This document shows, in pieces, positions 62,177 through 64,000 of a DNA stretch of 64,000 bases (the stretch's first letter is position 1; every line of letters begins with the position of its first letter). The DNA comes from DATBVX01 sp963724625 (lineage in GTDB: Bacteria; Pseudomonadota; Gammaproteobacteria; Steroidobacterales; Steroidobacteraceae): NCBI GenBank assembly GCA_963724625.1, contig CAVRVO010000001.1, positions 262,407 through 326,406 of the forward strand. The letters are read 5' to 3'. Below the pieces are notes generated by a model, which was not told where the DNA came from, searched no databases, and saw only the letters and a list, made by a program, of their open reading frames with translations. A program made the translations under genes and the position numbers.

Positions 62177-62815
62177 ATGAACAAACCCAACACTCGCGCC
62201 CTGAACCTGGTCCCGATGGTGGTCGAGCAGACGGCCCGCGGGGAAAGGGCGTACGACATCTATTCGCGCCTGCTCAAGGAGCGCGTGATTTTCATCGTCG
62301 GTGAGATCGAAAGTCACATGGCGAACCTGGTAGTCGCCCAACTGCTGTTCCTGGAATCTGAGAACCCCGAGAAGGACCTGGCTCTCTACATCAACAGTCC
62401 CGGCGGCGAAGTGAGTGCCGGCCTCGCGATTTACGACACGATGCAGTTCATCCGTCCTTCAGTCAGCACGATCTGCATAGGCATGGCGGCCAGTATGGGC
62501 GCCGTGCTCCTGGCGGGTGGCGAGAAGAGCAAGCGCTACGCGCTGCCCCATTCGCGCGTGATGATTCACCAGCCCCTGGGGGGCTTCCACGGGCAGGCGG
62601 CCGACATCGACATTCATGCCCGCGAAATACTGGACACGCGCGATCGCCTGAACAGCATTCTTGCCAAGCACACAGGCCAGCCCATCGACAAGATCAGGCA
62701 CGATAGCGATCGCGATAACTTCATGAGCGGCGAGGCCGCCGTGAAGTACGGACTGATCGATCACGTGCTGGAGCAACGTGGAGACCTGCCGGTGGAGGCG
62801 GCCACGAAGACTTGA
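62177..62815 (+). CDS. clpP: ATP-dependent Clp protease proteolytic subunit
   Basis: ClpP forms the tetradecameric serine protease chamber used by ClpX and ClpA. The 212-residue protein has the catalytic serine in CIGMAASMGAVLL, histidine in RVMIHQPLGG and the aspartate further on, with the oxyanion SPGG turn. The frame is intact. It lies between tig and clpX as expected. Confidence 0.97.
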   Translation: MNKPNTRALNLVPMVVEQTARGERAYDIYSRLLKERVIFIVGEIESHMANLVVAQLLFLESENPEKDLALYINSPGGEVSAGLAIYDTMQFIRPSVSTICIGMAASMGAVLLAGGEKSKRYALPHSRVMIHQPLGGFHGQAADIDIHAREILDTRDRLNSILAKHTGQPIDKIRHDSDRDNFMSGEAAVKYGLIDHVLEQRGDLPVEAATKT

Positions 62816-62948
62816 ACGGCGTCGTAGATGTCGAATCAGGGCTTCCCCGAGTTTTGCGTTCGGGGCGCCCCGCGTGCTATAAGTCAGCCCAACAGTTCGC
62901 GCGTAAGCGCATGATTTTTAAAGGGTCATACCGACACCAGGATCGCGG

Positions 62949-64000
<1,052 letters not shown>

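Overview
The window looks like chromosomal DNA of a GC-rich gammaproteobacterium. The evidence is gene order and content: xseB-ispA-dxs, asd-fimV-truA-accD-folC-cvpA-purF, parE/parC, EF-P with its lysine ligase EpmA, a FimX-like c-di-GMP protein, and tig-clpP-clpX. A Xanthomonadales/Nevskiales/Steroidobacteraceae-like lineage is my inference; no rRNA is present to settle it.

Layout. 0-3.9 kb (minus strand): folate (folE2, partial) and isoprenoid (dxs, ispA) genes with xseB. 4.0-6.5 kb: a promoter with a Fur/PerR-like operator drives rubrerythrin, a two-cluster Fe-S oxidoreductase and a DUF3501 gene. 6.6-10.7 kb: topoisomerase IV. 10.7-16.5 kb: FimX-like protein, EF-P, free-methionine-sulfoxide reductase, EpmA, phosphatidylserine decarboxylase and a SCO1 copper chaperone. 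16.6-31.5 kb: prmB, aroC, asd, fimV, truA, accD, folC, a SPOR protein, cvpA, purF, a glycerate kinase and a receiver-Ser/Thr-kinase fusion. 31.5-38.9 kb: miaE, a GNAT enzyme, lpxH, a cyclophilin, gltX, cysS, tRNAs Pro/Arg/His and an AsmA-family gene.

38,976-53,507 is an integrated element of about 14.5 kb. It sits in the 3' half of a tRNA-Lys(CTT) gene and is bounded by a perfect 48-bp direct repeat. It carries a tyrosine integrase, small putative DNA- or zinc-binding proteins, a RepA-like ATPase, a terminase-small-subunit-like protein, an AI-2E-type transporter, two paralogous small proteins and three Crp/Fnr-family regulators. Two of the regulators lie in a duplicated block of about 0.8 kb. 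A recurring palindrome, TGTRCG-N4-CGYACA, lies upstream of the regulators and of other element genes, suggesting a self-contained regulatory circuit. This is the most novel part of the window.

53.5-59.7 kb: a tightly packed five-gene minus-strand operon (DUF1097 membrane protein, DAO-type FAD oxidase, Rieske oxygenase, phytoene-desaturase-like oxidoreductase, MFS transporter) that looks like an uncharacterised catabolic unit. 60-64 kb: a secreted protein, tRNA-Leu, then tig, clpP and clpX (partial).

Caution: at least eight conserved genes (fimV, folC, a GNAT gene, lpxH, gltX, cysS, tig, clpX) have reading frames broken by small indels, mostly one-base insertions. Several are essential, so I treat the breaks as probable sequence errors and annotate the genes across them.
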